64,000 nucleotides of DNA from Adiantum capillus-veneris (GCA_014529385.2 CM043969.1:33324446-33388445); one strand, 5' to 3'; shown: positions 10,838 to 22,178, counted from the first letter of the stretch. Numbers and translations: made by a program. The notes: generated by a model not told the origin, from the letters alone.

Positions 10838-12176
10838 CCAGCCTAACATGACACCAGCTCAGAAGGAGTCATAGATGAACAAGCACTAGTGCCTGTTACA
10901 CTCTATGCTAAGCCTATGCCATCTACAATAATGGTAGAAGGAGATTGGTATAACTCACATCCACCACTACTTGTGACTTATGCTCCACTAGAGCTCGCAA
11001 CAATGTATTATGTAGCTAATCAAGGTGTTAGACCTCCTATGGTAAGACCCATGATTAAGCCAAGAACGGGAATGTCACGACTGTGGTGCAGATGATCATT
11101 GGAAAAATGACTGCCCAGAGGCTGACAAGAACCTCAAGCCAATTGAAGCTTATTGCATACAATATTGCAAAAAGGGAGCACACTTCCCAGAAGATGTCCC
11201 AAAAATCCTTTAAACAAGGGAACAATAGTAGTAGATGTAGTAAATCTAGTAGCTCATTTGAGAGTGAACTGATTGTTCCAGTCAAGGTAATCATTGGAGC
11301 TCAGGCTAAGAAAAAGAAACATAACTCCTCTGATGATTCGGAGAACACAAAATCTGCCGCTCAAAAGACCAAAAGAAGCAGAAGCAAAAGGTATGAATTG
11401 AGAAAACAAAAACAACAAGCTAAAATCGAGGAGAAAGCAAAAAAGCTATTCCAAGAAAAGGTGAAAGAACCTGAAAGTGAAATCAAAGAAACAACCGTGA
11501 AATTTGGAGGATCAATTTTGGTTGATAATATTTTTTAGCCTATTAATGCAGCCTTGGAAGCCTACCAAGCAAGCAGGAATTAAAGCAAGCCAAAACATGA
11601 AAAACAAATGGAAAGACTATCCTTCTCCAGACATGGAAGCAGCTAAGCTTGAAGCTTATCAAAATTTGGTAAAAATCACGCAAGAAATGCTGGAAAAACA
11701 AAAACCCAAGCTCAAAAGTATGGCAAAACCTGAGGAGCTTGTGGTAAGGGACACTAAAGAAAAATCCAAAGTGGTCGTAAAACCCCACATTGAATCAAAA
11801 GAGCCAGAACTTATAGTGCCGGACAGCGAGATGCCTTAGATGGAATTCCATTCATAGAGGAAGACTGGCCAGGACACTTATGGAAAAAAGTAAGAGAGAT
11901 CAATGATGGGAGCCTAACTCTCAATTCAGCTCCTATAGAGGACGTTTGGTTGGACAACCTACGACCTGATATGGACATGGATGTGCAATCCTTGTACGGG
12001 GTGTGGATCTGAAGCTTCAGGAATGTCTAACAATTGACCTGGAAAACATTGCCCTCTTACTTGGGAGATAACGAAGATGAATCCATAGTGTGTAAAACCA
12101 CTCAAGTAAAAAGAGCAGAACAGACCCTAGAAATAGACAATATTCATTCAATCATGTCTACACCCATTTAATGCAC
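10838..12176 (+). pseudogene. gag: gag C-terminal part of element B
   Basis: The frame begins abruptly at the LTR of element A. EQALVP and a Pro/Tyr-rich segment match element E (EQALVPIS). Two zinc-knuckle-like motifs follow: ECHDCGADDHWKNDC at 11070-11114 (C-x2-C-x4-H-x4-C) and a partial one, YCIQYCKKGAH, at about 11152. Next comes a Lys/Ser-rich basic region (11230-11500) and a Lys-rich segment (11504-11839). At least three frame changes and stops break it. It binds and packages element RNA by family role. Confidence 0.65.
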
Positions 12177-12183
12177 TCTTACA

Positions 12184-12990
12184 TTGGGAGAACTGTTAAA
12201 AATCAAACCATATTTATGGAATGACCTACGGAAAACCCTAGAGAAGGTGGGGATAACGAAGCTCATCGTACAAAATATGGAAAGATTGAAACATGAAATG
12301 GATAACAAAGAGATTCAATCTGTTCCAATGAACAAAGTTGAAGAATACTATGAAGGGGAAGAAGGAAACACAACCCTTCAAGTGAAATATAATGATATTG
12401 AAACCATGGCAATACTGGATAGTGGAGCAGGCATAGCCATAGCCACAAAAACAGTATGGAATCTTGGGGACAACCAACCATTAGACAAACTCGAATGAAA
12501 TTGCAATTGGTTGACGAACATATTGAAAGACCCTTAGGACTGCTAGAAAAGGTGATAGTTAATTCTTGTGGAATTGAATATCAACACACTTTGCCATAGT
12601 AGACTTTGGGAAGAAAATCAAATACAAAATCATACTGGGAAGACCTTTCATGCGATAGGTACAACTTATCCAAGATTGGGGAAACAACTATCTGTACTTG
12701 AAGCAAGTGGGATCTCTAACAAGGGTTACTTTAAAAGATCACACTTATAGAGATGTTTTGAAAATGCCCATACAAGAGTTTGATTCAGCCTCTTCGGCTG
12801 AAACTAAGCTTCCTTCTTGGTTAAACAAAGACACTCCTATTTGGATGTGCGGAGCTTCAAAAAATGGGAGCTTAAAAAGAGAAGAATGTACCTTAGAAAG
12901 AGATTGCACAGAGGAAGCCTATGTACTTGAACCCTTTCTAGAACATTTGTTTGAGCCATTTGAGTGGACTCGACAATGGATGTATGTGTG
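12184..12990 (+). pseudogene. pro: Protease region of element B
   Basis: A 104-residue frame carries a retropepsin core: GNTTLQVKYNDIETMAILDS with the active-site D-S-G at 12418-12426. The frame then shifts by one base, and the second half continues as IILGRPFMR at about 12632. A spacer (LPSWLNKDTPIWM, FLEHLFEPFEW) follows and is also seen in element E (FLEESLEPLEW). Aspartic protease for polyprotein maturation is the family role. Decayed by one frameshift and a TAG at about 12656. Confidence 0.75.
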
Positions 12991-13725
12991 AATATGTCTA
13001 TGCCTACTCAATTTTGCAATGAGGATGGCTACGACATAATTCCCATCCAAATGATTTCAACCCTTCACATTGAAGATAAAATTGAGGAACCCAAGGACTT
13101 GATGAAAGCTCAACAAGTCTTTTCACACCTCTACTACGATGCAACAGATGAGTTAGATGAACACTCAGCTATCTCAGAAGATTCGAGGTTAGAAAAAGAA
13201 CATGTGAGAGCTAATCTACTCTTGAAAGGAGGGGAGGAAAAGTTTTTTGACTTTCCTAACCAAAAATCGAGAAGAAAAAAATGGTATAGACGAAAAAGAG
13301 ACACCAGAAACGTGAAAAAAAGACCTATGCCATCAGTCTCCAGTAGAACACAATTCTTGATGCAGATAGATGCACATGATTGTGTCAATGAAAAAATCAC
13401 TGGCAGATATCCTTTAAACAAAAATCCAAAAATTTTGAGAACATTGAGAAAAACAAGGAAGGATACTTAAGCAAAGCCAAACAAACAGGACAAGGAGCTA
13501 ACCATGATACGAATTGAGCGGAAAAAGAAATATCAAGAGTTGAAAAAGGCTCTAAAGGAGATATATACAACCGAAATGGAAACCACAGAAGAGGATGGTA
13601 AAGATGTAATGAGTGTTCACAAAAAATATAATCTCCAAGACAGAAAAATCATAGTAGAACAATCTGTTAGAGAACTACAAAAACAAGGCGAGTCCTACAA
13701 AGGGCCTGAGAACGCGAAAAGATAG
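12964..13725 (+). pseudogene. Spacer between protease and RT, element B
   Basis: Two frames (12964-13470 and 13504-13725) are rich in Lys, Glu and Arg, for example RKKWYRRKRDTRNVKKR and KKKYQELKKALKEI. The second matches element E (KKKYQELKQTLREV). No enzyme domain is visible. This is a conserved linker of the B family between protease and RT. Confidence 0.6.
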
Positions 13726-13785
13726 ACTTTGCTGAACCAAGGAAAGAACTTAGGCCTGCCTACATTGCAAATGACCTAACAAAAG

Positions 13786-14955
13786 ATGAACAAGAGCTTT
13801 TACCGAGATATCTTTGCTTGGTCTTATAAGGATCTCAAGGGTGTTGATCCAGAAATTTGTCAACATACCATACCCATGAGAGATGATGCAAAACCAAGTA
13901 GACAAAGTCCATACACATACAATGAAACATTTGCCAAGAAGATCAAAGAAGAGATTGAGAAACTAAAGGAAGCCGAATTCATTTATGAAATTGAACACAC
14001 AGATTGGGTGTCTCCAACTGTGGTAGTACCCAAGAAGAATGGAAAATTATGAGTGTGTGTCAACCTCAAAAAAGTGAATGTAGCTACCATTAGAGACAAC
14101 TTTCCTCTTCCAATCACTGAGTATGTGCTAGAACCAATTGTAAGAAAAAAAGCTTACAGCTTCTTAGATGGCTTTTCGGGATACAATCAACCTCTGGCTG
14201 ACCCAAAAGATCAACATAAAACTGCTTTTGCAATGGAATGGGGTATTTTTACCTATCGGGTTATGCCCTTTGCTCCTGCCACCTTTCAAAGATTAATGAG
14301 CCATGCTTTTAAAGAATATCTTAAGAAATTATTGGAAGTGTATATGGATTATCTATGCGTACATTCATCAATCCGGGCTGATCATTTTGAACACCTCAAA
14401 AAGGTATTCAAAAAATGTAGACTTTATAGAATTTGCTTAAATCCTGAAAAGTGTGCATTCATGGGTAGACAAGGAAAATTTCTTGGACATTAGTGTCTAA
14501 AAATGGCATAGCTACTGATATAGATAAAATTCATGTTAATGCTGATTTGCCTAGACCAGCAACAGTCAAGGGGGTTCAAGCCTTCATAGGACATTGTGGA
14601 TATTACAGATGGTCCATTTACATGTACGCTATAATTGCAAAACCCATGTATAGCTTGATTACACACTTTGAATGGACTATTGAGTGTGAAGAATCCTTCA
14701 TGAAGCTTGAGCAAGATCTCACCTCAGCTCGAATATTGAAAGCACCAGATTGGAATAAGATATTCCACATACATATAGATGCTTCAAATTTTTCCATAGG
14801 GTGTATACTAGCTCAACCAAGAGATGGGAAAATTGATTTTCTTATTTCCTATGCTAGTTGATAGTTGAACATGGTAGAAAAGAATTATACCACCACTCAA
14901 AGGGAAGGATTAGGAATGATCTTTGTCGTAAAAAAGTATAGAAATTACCTATTAG
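13786..14955 (+). pseudogene. pol: Reverse transcriptase and start of RNase H, element B
   Basis: RT motifs: DIFAWSYKDLKGVDP, WVSPTVVVPKKNGKL, stop TGA at 14050-14052, then FLDGFSGYNQ, GIFTYRVMPF, and YMDYLCV where YxDD is expected, so the last catalytic Asp is Tyr. After a frame change at about 14490 comes the thumb (ATVKGVQAFIGHCGYYR), then RNase H start FHIHIDASNFSIGCILAQP. Stops TGA and TAG near 14862 replace the Arg-Gln of the usual SRQLN motif. The frame continues to KYRNYLLA, where the hAT element begins; the rest resumes at 22523. Inactive. Confidence 0.85.
14948..14955 (+). repeat. Left 8-bp target site duplication of the hAT element
   Basis: CCTATTAG, repeated exactly at 22523-22530. 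Eight bases is the diagnostic hAT target duplication length. Confidence 0.95.
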
Positions 14956-16187
14956 CAGGGATTTCATTAACGTAATCATGATCAGTTGATTACGTCAATA
15001 ACTCTACTATTTACACAAAAAAATCACGTGATCACGTTAATTGTTAACGTGACTTTGATTTTGACCCGCAAAACCCTAAAGAGCTGGTTAGTCCTCCAGG
15101 GTTTCTATTTTTTCCTGCGGGGCCTGTCGGGATTTTTCATTTTCCCAACGGGCCCGCCGGGTATATGCAGTAGCCCGGTGGACCCGCTGGGAAAATGAAA
15201 AAGCCCAGCGAGAGTAATTATATATAGTAAATAGTGTGCTAACCCTGGTCTTTTAGCTAGGAAAATCCTTGGGGAGTGTATCCGAGTGCCGGGTATAGTC
15301 ATCTCCTTGCGAATTGACCTAAGGTTACAAAGTCACAGGTCCTTTTTTTGGGCCGAACGTGATTCTTAATTCGGTAACCACTTCTAAAAAATTTTAATTC
15401 GTTTACCGACATAAAGGTACGAAACCAAAACAGCTGGAAACTTGGAGAATCATGCTCATTGTGAAGAAGCCATTGGTCCAAATGAGGGTTGTAATTGGTT
15501 TTAGAAGATGAGCATATATAAATGACGAGTCGATAGTCAAGGGTCGGATGTCCTCTACTAGTGTACCGGGCATATAAAGATCCTTGAAGTCTTGCATTTG
15601 AGATAATTTACACTTGTCACTCCACAATATAAGAGCTATAATCCTTGATTGGGTTAAAATAGCTTTTATATATTGAATTGGTTGCATGGGTGGGCTACAA
15701 TCCTTCACTGGGTACAAGTAGTCCTCAATTGAGTGATTACATCGAAGATTTATTTGCGTTAGTTCATGCATTGGTTTATACAAAGAGTGCATTATGTATT
15801 ACTATAGATCATTAGTGCATGAAATGACCAATCATATATTTTATTGCTTTCGTTTGTTTTTTTGTAGCAAATGAAATTAGATGTGGCTTATTGTTTGCAA
15901 ATCAAAGTGGACATATAAATAATCATTATAATAATAATTGCATAGAGATATTCATAGCATTGTTATAGTTATTATGCCATGCATAGACTACATTGCAATG
16001 TGTATGGTTGCTCACAATATAGGTGATCGATATGTGGATTGACTAACGTGCATTGAAAATCTCATATTGTCCATCATGATTACTTTCATATTGAATGGTT
16101 TTAAACTATAATATATATTGAAAATAAGAAAAATGTTTCAAAAACTGAACATCTTTTTCTTTTGTCTCCAGTTTTAATTTAAAAGAA
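14956..16187 (+). other. hAT left subterminal region, non-coding
   Basis: After the TIR come several GTGATCAC/TGATCA palindromes and ACGTAAT/ACGT motifs (14975-15055), then GC-rich repeats of the GGGCCCGCCGGG type (15115-15210). Two copies of a GTTACCGA-like motif follow: TTCGGTAACCAC around 15379 (inverse) and CGTTTACCGAC around 15402. The remaining 15500-16187 is AT-rich with nothing recognisable. Confidence 0.6.
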
Positions 16188-17871
16188 ATGGAGCAAAATG
16201 TGGGCACAAGTGATACGAAGAAGCCAAAGAATAAAAAAGCTCTTGGCAAAGAGTGGGATTATGCTCACAACATATGCGGCCGATATATGGAGTGGCAATG
16301 TAAATTTTGTCACACAACAAAATCAGGCGGTGCACCACATATTAGGGATCATTTTTTGGGTAGCGCTAAAAACAGTTGTAAGAAATGTGAACATTCATAG
16401 GCACCTGCGGTTGCAAAGCGTTTGAGAGAAGAGCTTGCCAAAAAGGGTGGCAAGAGACAACAGATATATAGCTCTGTGCCTTTGAGTCAAGAGTTCCTAG
16501 AGCCAAATATTAACTCTGTGGATCCTGTAGTAATGCCAACTAACCTTGGAGAACAACCTGCGCAAGGAGAGGAAATTCCAGGCAGTGTTCCTTTTAAACG
16601 TCACAATGAAGGTGGACTTTTTCAAATGCATCAAAAATCATTACATCAAAGCTTTCGAGTGCAGTCTCTAGAAGAAGCACAAACTGCACTCGCCAGAGCA
16701 ATATTCTTTATTGGAAGTGCTTTGGTCATGGTAGACAGCAATCATTAGAAGGCTGCTTGGAAGAAAATCGGTGAGTTTGGTCCAGGATTTTCAGGTCCTT
16801 CTTATCACACGATAAGAAATATTTTCTTGGACAAATGTTACATCAAAGTCAAAGAGCGTGTTGACGAAATAATACTTGGGAATATTTCGCTTTCAGGATG
16901 TATGATTGTGAGTGATGGCTGTAGTGATGCCACTTTTATACCTTGGAATCACTTCTTGGTAATAAATGCGCTGTGATTAACACATTCAATTACGCGGCCT
17001 TTGATGAATGGTAGCTTGAGAAGAAAGAAAAAGTGAAAGATAAAATTATATGTCTACGGGCAATATAAACAATGTTGCTTGGTGGAGGAGTGTAATGGAT
17101 GCATACCATGTAATGATGCCCATTATGTTCGCGATCCGCAATCTTGATCAAAGGGTGCCAAACTTGGGCAAAGTGTGGATGACATGGTGGTCAATCCAAC
17201 AGAGTTTTGAAAATCTTGAAGAGCTGAAAGAGTCTGTAGTAGAGAAGGAGTGGCGATTACCATTCTCTGGCAAACAAAAAAAAATTTTGGCAAAGTATTT
17301 TCGTGCAAGGTGGAAGAGCGCTCATACTCCACTCCATAGCATGGCTTACATGCTCAATCCAAAGTATTGGAATTTAGATCTGATGTCCAATACAGAGGTG
17401 GTAGGCGATTTCTATCACGTGATCAACACGTTCTACTCCAACGTTCAGGACCGAATTGATTGCATCAAAGAAATGAGTGCATTTAGATTAAAAGAAGGTC
17501 CTTTTGCGAATGATTTTGTACATATAATGGCAAAAGAGCAACCTGCATGGAAGTGGTGGATGATGAATGGTAGAGAGCATTACTCTACCTTACGTCCCCT
17601 TGCAATGAAACTACTCGCACAATGTGCAGCAAACTCAAGTTCAAAGAGAAATTGGAGTATGTACAAGTATGCTCAGAGCACTATTCGCAACAGACTATTA
17701 GCAGATAGAGCAAAAAAATTAGTGTATATGTATTGCAACAAAAAGATACTGAATCACATCGAAAGTGCTGGCTACGAGGAGGAAATGCCAACCTGGTTGT
17801 ATGATTGTCAAAATGAAGATGAAGAAGAGTTCAATGTTGGTGTATCTCAATGCACTGTAGACAAAATATAA
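16188..17871 (+). pseudogene. hAT transposase (BED finger, DUF659, dimerisation domain), broken
   Basis: The BED zinc finger (WDYAHNICG, WQCKFCHTTKSGGAPHIRDH) starts at 16188. TAG at 16398 and TAG at 16746 interrupt one frame. The DUF659 core follows (KKIGEFGPGFSGPSYHTIRN, CMIVSDGCSDATF) and then breaks near 16970. A second frame from 17050 to 17871 has the C-terminal hAT region: WWRSVMDAYHVMMPIMFAIR, and the dimerisation motif STLRPLAMKLLAQC, SSKRNWSMY, RNRLLADRAKKLVYMYCN. The stretch between DUF659 and the C-terminal part, usually about 150 residues and holding the catalytic middle, is missing. It normally cuts and joins the TIRs as a dimer; this copy cannot. Confidence 0.88.
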
Positions 17872-18076
17872 GAGAATCTGATAATAGATGTGGAGGTTGA
17901 ATTACAAGGAGAACCACAACACTCAGACTTAGAACCAGATAACAACTCAACTGATTCAATATAGCTTGAGAGTAGAATGATTAAATGTCAAAAACCATTG
18001 TAAAAGACCTTGTATTCAAATGTGTTCTAAGTAATTACAATGCTTCATATTCGCGATAGTACATAGTTTATCGATC

Positions 18077-19110
18077 TCAATTGTGTTGCCTTGAAGCAGC
18101 ATATTGCTCATCAAACAGATTTCTAATTATGCTAGGGATATCTGGGCGTGCTTGCTTGAATTTATATTCGTTTTCCATGCCAAACATAATATATATTCCT
18201 TGTGGAATATCTAGTGAACAAATTGCACATCGACTACTGTTTTGCATCAAACGAATAAGACAAACTAAATGATAGTAATGACCACATGTCAATGTATAAT
18301 ATCCACTCCATCCATCAAAATTCTTGTAGTAAACTGGACATTGGGAAGATGAGGATGCATCTGAAGTAGATGAGGGGACCAACTCCGGATGCAAGTCAAG
18401 GTGGCTGATGTGTGTCCCTTGTACAGGTGTTGGATTCACTCACTCTGTCAGATTTTGAACATCCTGACTTAAGCGGTGAATGCTTTTCTCCGTCCGGCCT
18501 TGTGAGGGTTGCGGTGTCTGGGTGGCTATAGAAAGCCGTGTTATTTCTACATCTTTCTCTGCCAACTATGTCATGTAAATATCCTTCTCTCTTTTTAATT
18601 GTAGGTCGGCACCTTCCACTATCAATGCTAGCTCATCTCGGGTGAAAGTGACACAACTCTCCCTTAAATCATGAGTGCAACAGTTGTCTCCTTTGACGAG
18701 AAGTCTACTGGTTGCTGTTGCACAAAGTGAACATATAACATTTTTGCAAAATATAGCGCATAATCTAAATTGTGCAGGGGATGGCCATAAACCTCCAAAT
18801 AAATCCTCTCAGCGTTATCTTTGATCGCATCATGGTTGCACTTCAAAAACTTCCACCTTCTTTTCTTGATCTCTGCGTCCTCACATGGCCATATTGTCTT
18901 GATCATGTCCTTTGTTACTTCTTTATTGATCTCTTTCCATTGCATATGGTTTGGATTTGCCCACTTTGAGAGTCGACGAGCAGTACGCGTCGCTTGTTGT
19001 GCCGACATGCCGTGTGCTAGAGACTTCATTCGCTGAAATGCATTAACAGCCGCTTGTTGTTGATCATCAGGCAGTGATTGGGTGTCAATATCTTGTTCTT
19101 CATTGGCCAT
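18077..19110 (-). pseudogene. RING-H2 zinc-finger protein carried by the hAT element
   Basis: The start is ATG at 19110 (MANEEQDIDTQSLPDDQQQA). The first 148 residues are polar and helical, of unknown family (RLSKWANPNHMQWKEINKEV, KRRWKFLKC). A frameshift near 18685, then a TAG and a TGA, lead into a coiled-coil-like stretch (DLQLKREKDIYM). The C-terminal RING-H2 finger (18439-18077) has LTCGHYYHLVC and CAIC. The second Cys is Tyr (CPVYY), one transition from Cys. RING-H2 proteins are usually ubiquitin ligases; that is a family statement only. It lies tail-to-tail with the transposase and downstream of the kinase-like gene in the same direction. Confidence 0.7.
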
Positions 19111-19389
19111 TTTCTCTTAGAGCTGCAGTCAACAGATAGACAAATATTCAATATCATTGGCAAATATATATTCTCACTCATTGGGACACTGCGCGAAATC
19201 CACTAAATCAAACCACAACAAATGCGACTAATTGAACCACAAGGCAAATTTGAAATACTGATAGTTAAATGACAATTTGAAATGACTAAAGATAATTGAA
19301 TCAATTAGGTGAACCACTTCAAACCAAATAATACACTTCAATTAAAAAAAGAATACACTGGACAAGACATATGTATATCATAGAAATGT

Positions 19390-20579
19390 TTAAATCGGAT
19401 AAAATGATGGTGCAAGTTCAACAAGTGGACGTTGGACAGGGTTAGGGTCTGTCTTTAAATGTTCTTTGAAAAATATCAACACGTCAAAAGCATTCCTTCT
19501 TTGGTCCCGCTCTTTTAACTTCATCCAAAAATCTACTTTAATTCGAATAGCCCTCATAACATCTTCGTCTGGGTGTAGAAAAAATTCTTCTGGAAAATAA
19601 ACTTTTCTGGCTGCACTCCAAAAATCTGCCAGCATGTCGAATAGGTAGCCCAATGCATAAATGTCGCTAGCTTTTGTGTATGCATCTGTGTACCGTGGAT
19701 CATATAGTTCGGGAGCAATCCACGGTCACTTAGCCATCTCGGCATTCCCTACTCTCTGTGCATTCAAAACTGCATCGTCCAACTATGTGCTTGGATGCAA
19801 ATAATTATTTTCTACGCGCTTAGCTGGTGCTCTCAACATCATACCCCAATAAATGATGCCAACGCGGGATTTATTGATGCGAGTAAAGTCCAACATTACA
19901 TTGAACGGGTGTAGGTCACTGTGCACTATACCGACCGAGTGGACAGCCGCAACGCCGTCGATTAAGGCATGAAAAATTGCTTGTATCTGCTCGATCACTG
20001 CTTTGATCCACACCGTATCTATCTCGCTTACAGGAAGATTTGCTACAGGCAATGACGTCCAACTGTGTTGTAGCCTGTGCATGTGTCGTCTAAACAATCC
20101 GTGAGTGAACGATAAGCGACACATCATGTCGCCCACGGTACCCCCATTGTAGCATGGGAATATTGTGATCCAAGGAGCTTCTGTAGTAAACCCAATGCAC
20201 CTTACAATGGAGGGGTGAAGCATTTGCATTCCTTGATCATCTGAAAGCTGTCAAATTTCGCCTCACTCCCTCCCTTGTAACATTTTCCCACATATGTAAT
20301 GTGGTCTGGAAAAAATGAGATGCCTTTGATGGTGTACAATGTGCACACACTGAAGGAGCCTGCTCTAATCCTCATACCTTCTATCAAGGCTTTGTGAGGG
20401 ATGCCAACAAGATGAGAGCACTTTGCATTCAAAGCAGTGCCCATGATTGTGCGGGTGCCACTAGCATCGGATCGACCTCCCAAGCTGCTTGCGCATCTTG
20501 GGCCATCTTCAATCTCTTGGGTAAGGCTGCTTGGTCGTGCGCTCTCACACGCTTCATCTTTACCTTCTGTTATTACCAC
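19390..20579 (-). pseudogene. Protein-kinase-like gene carried by the hAT element
   Basis: The N-lobe part (20579-20202; ITYVGKCYKG, FDSFQMIKE) is joined by a frameshift near 20225 to MLHPSIVRCIGF. The catalytic loop is HSDLHPFNVML (HRD-like, with the Asp and Asn). The DFG position reads YWG, so the metal-binding Asp is lost. In the same frame, TAG at 19785-19783 and TGA at 19728-19726 precede the activation segment WIAPELYDPRYTDAYTKASD and YALGYLFDMLADFW; the frame then stays open to 19390. Both stops fit single C-to-T changes. It covers a whole kinase fold of about 390 residues. Whether it was captured from the host or is an old part of this hAT family is unknown. Confidence 0.78.
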
Positions 20580-21508
20580 AATTTATCCCAGAGCTCTAAT
20601 TTTGACTTGTCGCAGGCAGGTGGGATATCTTCCTTTAATCCTCTGCAACATACTTTCATATTGCCCAACACTATCTTGACCTTATGGTGGGGGTCAAACT
20701 CTCGTATCCCAGATGGAAGCAACAACTCGTATTGGACTTCAAGTCACAACCTGCACTCTGTGTTCTCCCATATAGTGCTAGTGATGTCTTTGATGTAGAC
20801 ATCACTTTCACTAATCTGCTGGATGCGATCATATCAAATACAAATTCATGGTTGCGAATGACACTAACACTCTCACACTATCTCAGGTAAACTCTTAACC
20901 ACCACTTGAAGACTTTAACAAATGTGGATAAAAATTGAAAATAATCTTCACTTAAAATTGCAATCTGTTACACGTGTAAAAAGCAGTTCAAACAAGTGGT
21001 TTATAAGAACTTAATTCAGATAAAACAATACATGTTAACAGTCTGGCACATTTCAACATATATTGAATTTTTAACTTATATTTTTCTCCGTGCACACATA
21101 TTAATTCAAACAAAGCACACACCGACTTAAAAACTTCAAAAACATTTAAATCATTGGAAGTATACAAATTGGACTAGCAAATTATGTTCACACATTTTTT
21201 AACATAGAATTTATGTAATGTAGCAATCAAAAAGCAATGATAATTGATGCTCTTAAAAAAGATACAAAAGAATATTTAACATGCAAATTGTGTGCATTTA
21301 GATTTTTTACAGAGAGTCCTTTAAAAAGATTAAAAAAGAATATAACATGCAATTTGTGTGCAAATACTTTTTTACATGTAATTTATATAAATGGAACATT
21401 TAAAATAGCAATGATTGATGAATAAAGTATTCTTTTGAATATGATTAGCTTGTATATAATTTCAAATGGACAATTAAAAACAACAAAACCAAACAATTCA
21501 TTCATTTT
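20580..21508 (-). other. Upstream region of the kinase-like gene, non-coding
   Basis: AT-rich. It contains two near-identical short segments around TAACATGCAA(A/T)TTGTGTGCA (21280 and 21345). No gene or promoter motif could be supported. Confidence 0.4.
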
Positions 21509-21915
21509 GTATATGAAATACTCTTTACAACCAAGTTACCGACCAAGTATTTCATATACTTAATATTTAAAATCTTTAACTGCGCATGCACATACAAATT
21601 ATATGACGTTTGTACGACCGGGTTAACGACATGAACACCACATTTATGCAAAAACAGATGCTTCTAACAAACGACACTCTATTAGCCGCGTTACCGATCG
21701 AGTGTCGCCTGAATCTAAGGAAAAATAATAACCTGCATACGAACATCATATAGCCGCGTTACCGAACGATGCCCATATGTTTTTTGGGAAAGGGGAAGGG
21801 AAGTTGACTTACCATAAGGATACTAGATTCGCCGCGTTACCGACGTAGTACCTAGACAATAAGCCAGTACTTAGCACAAGGACACCATCTTCCCCGCGTC
21901 ACCGAGGTGATGCCC
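21509..21915 (+). repeat. Array of six hairpins with a shared loop core GCCGCGTTACCGA
   Basis: Six units at about 50-80 bp spacing. Each has its own stem but nearly the same loop. Stems: 21509-21522/21546-21559 (GTATATGAAATACT, 14 bp perfect); about 21603-21615/21631-21643 (imperfect); 21672-21679/21700-21707 (CGACACTC, perfect); 21735-21748/21767-21780 (imperfect); 21818-21825/21846-21853; 21880-21889/21906-21915. Mismatches in the decayed stems are mostly A-C or G-T pairs, as expected from transitions. Loop cores read AAGTTACCGA, GGGTTAACGA, GCCGCGTTACCGA (three times) and CCCGCGTCACCGA. The function is unknown; a transposase-binding or RNA role is conjecture. Confidence 0.8.
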
Positions 21916-21962
21916 CCGTGATAAGCATTGTTCCATAGGACAGCTCACAGACAAACTCCCAT

Positions 21963-22118
21963 TGTGTGGTAAGGTACCTTATTACTGCCACACACTACAA
22001 CAAAAGGCACGTTACCACACAACGCATACACACACACACAACACATACCCGGATCGTGTGGTCAGGTACTCTGCTTCTACTACGCACTGCGACGTAGAGA
22101 ACGCTCCCACACGACCCC
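21963..22118 (+). repeat. Further inverted repeats near the right end of the hAT
   Basis: GTGTGGTAAGGTACCTTA (21964-21981) contains the palindrome TAAGGTACCTTA. GTGTGG is mirrored by CCACAC at about 21988 and again by GTTACCACAC at 22011. CGTGTGG (about 22055) pairs with CCACACG (about 22108), with an inner CTACTACG/CGTAG stem. These look like more members of the hairpin series, with different loops. Confidence 0.6.
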
Positions 22119-22177
22119 CTCTCCCTCTCTCCTCTCTCCTCTCTCCTCTCGACGTACCTGCAAAGGTGGTTGCAAGT

Positions 22178-22178
<1 letters not shown>

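Noticed and set aside
14946-14957. A 12-bp target duplication (TACCTATTAGCA) around the hAT
   Set aside because: The outer TA and CA are the last and first bases of the element itself (CCCTA and CAGGG). With Ac-type ends the duplication is exactly 8 bp, and excision restores the B frame.
21509-21915. CRISPR array
   Set aside because: A plant nuclear transposon, uneven spacing, and the conserved part is the loop flanked by self-complementary arms, not a direct repeat with unique spacers.
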